NCBI GenBank assembly: GCA_003260075.1
Contig: QLIY01000003.1
Coordinates: forward strand, 124,001-188,000
Length of the DNA stretch: 64,000 bases
DNA from: Phallusia mammillata
Taxonomy: Eukaryota > Chordata > Ascidiacea > Phlebobranchia > Ascidiidae
Direction of reading: 5' to 3'
Part shown: one piece after another, positions 43,501-49,500 of the stretch
Numbering within the stretch: position 1 is the stretch's first letter
Layout of the letters: each line of letters opens with the position of its first letter
Position numbers and translations under genes: made by a program
Notes under the pieces: model-generated
The model's input: only the letters and a program-made list of their open reading frames with translations
What the model was told of the DNA's origin: nothing
Databases searched by the model: none

Positions 43501-46500
43501 TGTGCAATTGTGGATGGTTTTCCAATTTGCGTTTGTGGTGTTGGTACTTTGCTTAATTCCGACAATTCCACATGCATGGGTCAGTACTTTGTAGTTTTCT
43601 TGTCCTGCTTCAGAACGTAAACATGTTTAATAATTGTAATCTTTTTTAGACATCGACGAATGTGGTTTTAGTAGGGAGATGTGCAATAAACCCTACTCAA
43701 CATGTGAAAACACTTACGGAAGCTACTTGTGCTCATGTCATGAAGGGTTCATGCTGCAAGGTAGTGTTATAGCGATGTTGTTACTAATGGTATATTGTGT
43801 TGATAAATCACTTCCAACTGTGATCATCATAATACAGGCGAATATTGTGTTGACCTTAACGAGTGTGATGAAAATAACGGAGGTTGTGAAATTCGGTGCG
43901 AAAACAATGTTGGAAGTTATGAGTGTTCTTGCACAGCTGGATATCTTCTTGGAGAGGTGCGCAGTTTAATTACAGTTTTACGTTTTTGTTTTTGTTTTTC
44001 CACACATATATGTTGAGAACATTTTGACAACATAGGAATATTGACAACATTCCATTCCAAAACGTCGGTTTTTATTTTCACTTAGATCAATGCTGTTGAA
44101 TCAGTTATGTATAATGTATATTTTTTTAATAATTCATGCCAATTTTGTAAATTCGGTTCGTGAGATATTTTAATTTGATAATAATGATTTTTTTTCTAAT
44201 ATTTTTTATTATATCAGGCTGTTCCAGCATGTTGTTGTGTTATTACCCATAATTGTATTTTTGCGTCAGGACAAGAAATCGTGTTTCGATGTGGACGAGT
44301 GCTCGTTTGCAAATAGATGTACACAAGGTTGTATTAATCAAGTGGGACAATACAGATGTTTTTGTGATCTCGGGTACAAACTGGACGAAGATTTAATAAC
44401 CTGCATCCGTAAGTTGTGTGTGATACAGTTTAATTGAACATATAAAACTCAATTGTTGTTTTCTTTAGCGGAACAAGAATGTGACGAGAAAACAAAGTTA
44501 CGACATTGTAATTATCCGAATGCGGTTTGTGCCTTGACTGATTCCAATAACCCTGTGTGCCGATGTACTTCTGGTTATACATTTGATGCTTCTGCACACA
44601 TGTAAGAGTAAACTTAAGTGTCAAATCGCATGTAGAAAATGACATGCCCGAAACGTTTCGAAAAAATATTTTCATGTTGGACATAAAAGTGCTTTCCGTT
44701 GCACGTTATTGAACATAACATGAATGTTATCAATTGAGATGAGAATTAGTTTTTATTTCGGTTGTACCTTAGAGCAGTGCTCTTCAACCTTTTTTGGTGT
44801 GGTGAACCCTTAAAGTTGTTGTGGCGAACTCATGCACCCTGTTTACTTAAAAGGTAAACTAATATAAAAAGCGACATGAAAAATCGTTATGCATATCATC
44901 TTGGCAATTAACTCCAAGCATATGTTCGCGACTTCTCTATGAAACATCAGCGAAAAAACCAACACTCGATATCCTAACATCACCCGAATGTAACACAGCC
45001 ACTATCAAACTAGACACGGGGATAAACCATTGAACAAGTTTACCTGGGTTATTCATAAGTTGAAACCTACATCTTTTTTAATATCTTGAAAGTCAAACAT
45101 TAATGGTTCATTAAAAGTTTGTGATGCACCCTTGTATACCTTTTGGTACTGGTACACCCCATGCATATTTTGGTGCACCCTAGGGTACACCGTGCACACC
45201 GGTTGAAGAGCACTGCCTTAGAGAACCTACAGAATTTAGCGAATCCTGCAGCAAAGATTTCATACAGCTGTATTTTAAACTTACAGATGCCAAAATATCA
45301 ATGAATGTTCTCTGTCGTTGGAATTGTGCTCGGAAAACTCAATTTGTGTTGACACAGAAGGAGATTTCTACTGTCGATGTGATGCTGGGTTTGAAACCAT
45401 CCCGGAGACTGTCGGCTGTCAAAGTATAAAATCATTGCTTACACTAACACTATATGTTTAATTACCTCTCCTAGTTCGCACTTGTTCCACATTACTTTAC
45501 ACTTGTTTTAACAACCACTATATACATAGCGAAATGACGAGTAGGCTACATAGAAATTGAAATAAAGAGGAAAAGGATGTGATGGTTGATAAACAGTAAT
45601 TAAGTTAAAAAGTAAATAAACAGCCAAACCTCGGAGGTATTTGCAGGACTGTAAAATAGTAAACAGAGAAAATCATTTTATAAAACCAACTTATTTTTCT
45701 GCCAGACGTGAATGAGTGTGAAATCCGGAATGGAGGTTGTGATCAGATTTGTGTTGACGTGGTTGGTTCGTATTTATGCAAATGTGCGGATGGATACAAA
45801 CTTACTGACGATGGAAGAAAATGTGAAGGTCGGTGCAGTCTATATTTTTCTAACTATATGCTATATGCGTTGTTGGTACACTTCGATTTTTTAGACCAGG
45901 ATGAGTGTGCTTCGCAATATTCATCAGGGTGTGATGAGAATGCCATCTGCGAGAATCTACCTGGTTCTTACGTATGCCATTGCAAACAAGGTACATGTTT
46001 TGTAATTTATTGTGAAGCAATAGGAAAGTTATCGTGCTGGCCATTAAGCTCATCTGAAAAACATATCCTGACAAGTATTTTCTGAAATTTCAGGTTTCAT
46101 CGGAAACAACAATATGTGTAACGATGTGAACGAGTGTGTGTTTAGCAACGGAAATTGCCAGTTTGAATGTGAGAACACAGTTGGCGGACGCAAATGCTCC
46201 TGTCCGTTAGGATATATTCTCAATCCTGACTCCCGAAGCTGTCGTGATGTCGACGAATGCCTAAGACCGGAACTAAACACATGCGAAGGCGTATCAATGT
46301 GTTCAAACTACATTCCTGGATATTCGTGCGTCTGCCCGACTGGACACAGAAAGATAATAGGAGAAAACACCACCACGTGTGAGCAAACTGCAGCTGCAAG
46401 GGCGAAAATTGAGAGCGACTTTGCACTCAGTGATCAATGCAAACGATGCCAATTCAGGTAATAGCCAGAAATATACGTTTAAATTCATGAACAATCGCCA

Positions 46501-49500
46501 GCAGGTTTTAAATAAGCACAGCAATTGGGGCGGTTTTCGGAAAATGAACTTAGTCAAGTAAACTTTTATTTCATTCATTAAATTTGTCATTGTTGAAGTG
46601 TTACATAAAACAGCAAGGACACCGTATAAAAACATGGGTGATCGAGTCAAGCATTCTATTATTTGAATGGTGCTTGAACTGATGTGGGTTCGAAACTGAC
46701 CAAACAACCTGGTGAAGTACAGCCGGTGGCATATTTATTGTGGTGCTCTGTTTTCTGGAAACAAGGAATAAAACTAAACTTTAACAATTTAATATGCATG
46801 ATATCCACTGTTTATTTGCAGCTGTGAAATAGTTGCAGTTTCAGCAAGGTGTCTCTGTCCCCAAGGATTCCGAGTGGGGACNCTTTTTTAAAGTCTTCTG
46901 TTTCAGCCCTAAATCTGTCCATAACTTTTAAATTTAGGCTCCGAAACGGGCATACCGAACACAAAAGCCATTTTACTAATACAAAAAAGAGAGACTTTAA
47001 AACTGTTTTCAAAGTACTACACTTCGGTATTGGCAAATATCATTTGCCAAGCGATTTTCATAAAACTTGAAAAACCGATGTATTAAGAAACCAAATGGTT
47101 TCTCTTACACCTAATTTTGTACTTTTTTATTTCATCTGCAAAAAATAGTCTTAATTACACTGGCTAACAAATGAATGCTAATGAACTTTCCCCCTAGGGT
47201 GCACCGTGCACACCGGTTGAAGAGCACTGCCTTAGAGAACCTACAGAATTTAGCGAATCCTGCAGCAAAGATTTCATACAGCTGTATTTTAAACTTACAG
47301 ATGCCAAAATATCAATGAATGTTCTCTGTCGTTGGAATTGTGCTCGGAAAACTCAATTTGTGTTGACACAGAAGGAGATTTACACTAACACTATATGTTT
47401 AATTACCTCTCCTAGTTCGCACTTGTTCCACATTACTTTACACTTGTTTTAACAACCACTATATACATAGCGAAATGACGAGTACATAGAAATTGAAATA
47501 AAGAGGGAAAGGATGTGATGGTTGATAAACAGTAATTAAGTTAAAAAGTAAATAAACAGCCAAACCTCGGAGGTATTTGCAGGACTGTAAAATAGTAAAC
47601 AGAGAAAATCATTTTATAAAACCAACTTATTTTTCTGCCAGACGTGAATGAGTGTGAAATCCGGAATGGAGGTTGTGATCAGATTTGTGTTGACGTGGTT
47701 GGTTCGTATTTATGCAAATGTGCGGATGGATACAAACTTACTGACGATGGAAGAAAATGTGAAGGTCGGTGCAGTCTATATTTTTCTAACTATATGCTAT
47801 ATGCGTTGTTGGTACACTTCGATTTTTTAGACCAGGATGAGTGTGCTTCGCAATATTCATCAGGGTGTGATGAGAATGCCATCTGCGAGAATCTACCTGG
47901 TTCTTACGTATGCCATTGCAAACAAGGTACATGTTTTGTAATTTATTGTGAAGCAATAGGAAAGTTATCGTGCTGGCCATTAAGCTCATCTGAAAAACAT
48001 ATCCTGACAAGTATTTTCTGAAATTTCAGGTTTCATCGGAAACAACAATATGTGTAACGATGTGAACGAGTGTGTGTTTAGCAACGGAAATTGCCAGTTT
48101 GAATGTGAGAACACAGTTGGCGGACGCAAATGCTCCTGTCCGTTAGGATATATTATCAATCCTGACTCCCGAAGCTGTCGTGATGTCGACGAATGCCTAA
48201 GACCGGAACTAAACACATGCGAAGGCGTATCAATGTGTTCAAACTACATTCCTGGATATTCGTGCGTCTGCCCGACTGGACACAGAAAGATAATAGGAGA
48301 AAACACCACCACGTGTGAGCAAACTGCAGCTGCAAGGGCGAAAATTGAGAGCGACTTTGCACTCAGTGATCAATGCAAACGATGCCAATTCAGGTAATAG
48401 CCAGAAATATACGTTTAAATTCATGAACAATCGCCAGCAGGTTTTAAATAAGCACAGCAATTGGGGCGGTTTTCGGAAAATGAACTTAGTCAAGTAAACT
48501 TTTATTTCATTCATTAAATTTGTCATTGTTGAAGTGTTACATAAAACAGCAAGGACACCGTATAAAAACATGGGTGATCGAGTCAAGCATTCTATTATTT
48601 GAATGGTGCTTGAACTGATGTGGGTTCGAAACTGACCAAACAACCTGGTGAAGTACAGCCGGTGGCATATTTATTGTGGTGCTCTGTTTTCTGGAAACAA
48701 GGAATAAAACTAAACTTTAACAATTTAATATGCATGATATCCACTGTTTATTTGCAGCTGTGAAATAGTTGCAGTTTCAGCAAGGTGTCTCTGTCCCCAA
48801 GGATTCCGAGTGGGGACGATCGAAAACAACGAACAAGTCACAAACTGCTACGATGTTGACGAATGTTTACAGCCAAACATGTGCGGCCCCAACGCACAAT
48901 GTGTAAATGTTCGTGGTTCCTACTACTGTCAGTGTGTTTCAGGTGTGTAAGACTGATTTTTTGCAATTCAAGAAAACATAGGGTGCAGTTTTGTAGTATT
49001 TTGTGACACTGATTACACAGCGCCAATTGAAATATTACGCTACCACAGTACAATCCTTAGAAATCAGCTAAAACGGGTGGAGGGAAGTGGGATAATAAGT
49101 TTACCAATATATGTTATAGTTCCAGGACCAATACCAATATATGGCTCGTTCAGGGTATTTTAGAGATACACCAATACTCATGAGAGTAAATTTGATTACA
49201 ACTTAAAAAGTGTTTTGTCTAACTTTGCAATAAAATCTAGACTTGTATGAATTGGACGAAGATGGTTGGGCTTGCACGGACAATGCGGGTTCATGGGGCC
49301 ACTGGAGCGACTTGTCACCCTGCCCCGCAAAATGTGATTACGGATTTAGATATAGAAATCGTACTTGCAACAACCCACCGCCCAGCAAAAATGGACTGAA
49401 GTGCAACGGATCAGCAGAAGATTATCGCCTATGCGCCGAGGAAGAATGTGAAGGTACATGTGACGAAAATACATCTGCAAATTTGTACAGAACTAGCAGA

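Larger units (their letters stand above)
45181..46881 (+). repeat. Direct duplication copy A (haplotype-like)
   Basis: This segment is repeated at 47195-48817. It ends within an exon at the N at 46882. Differences from copy B are a few substitutions, a 5-bp indel near 45543 and a 73-bp stretch (45368-45440) missing from B. Introns and exons are equally conserved, as expected for alleles rather than an old duplication. Confidence 0.9.

Noticed and set aside
45708-48021. A real expansion of EGF modules by tandem duplication
   Set aside because: Intronic identity, the N at the join, the mid-exon break and incompatible phases favour two alleles placed in series.
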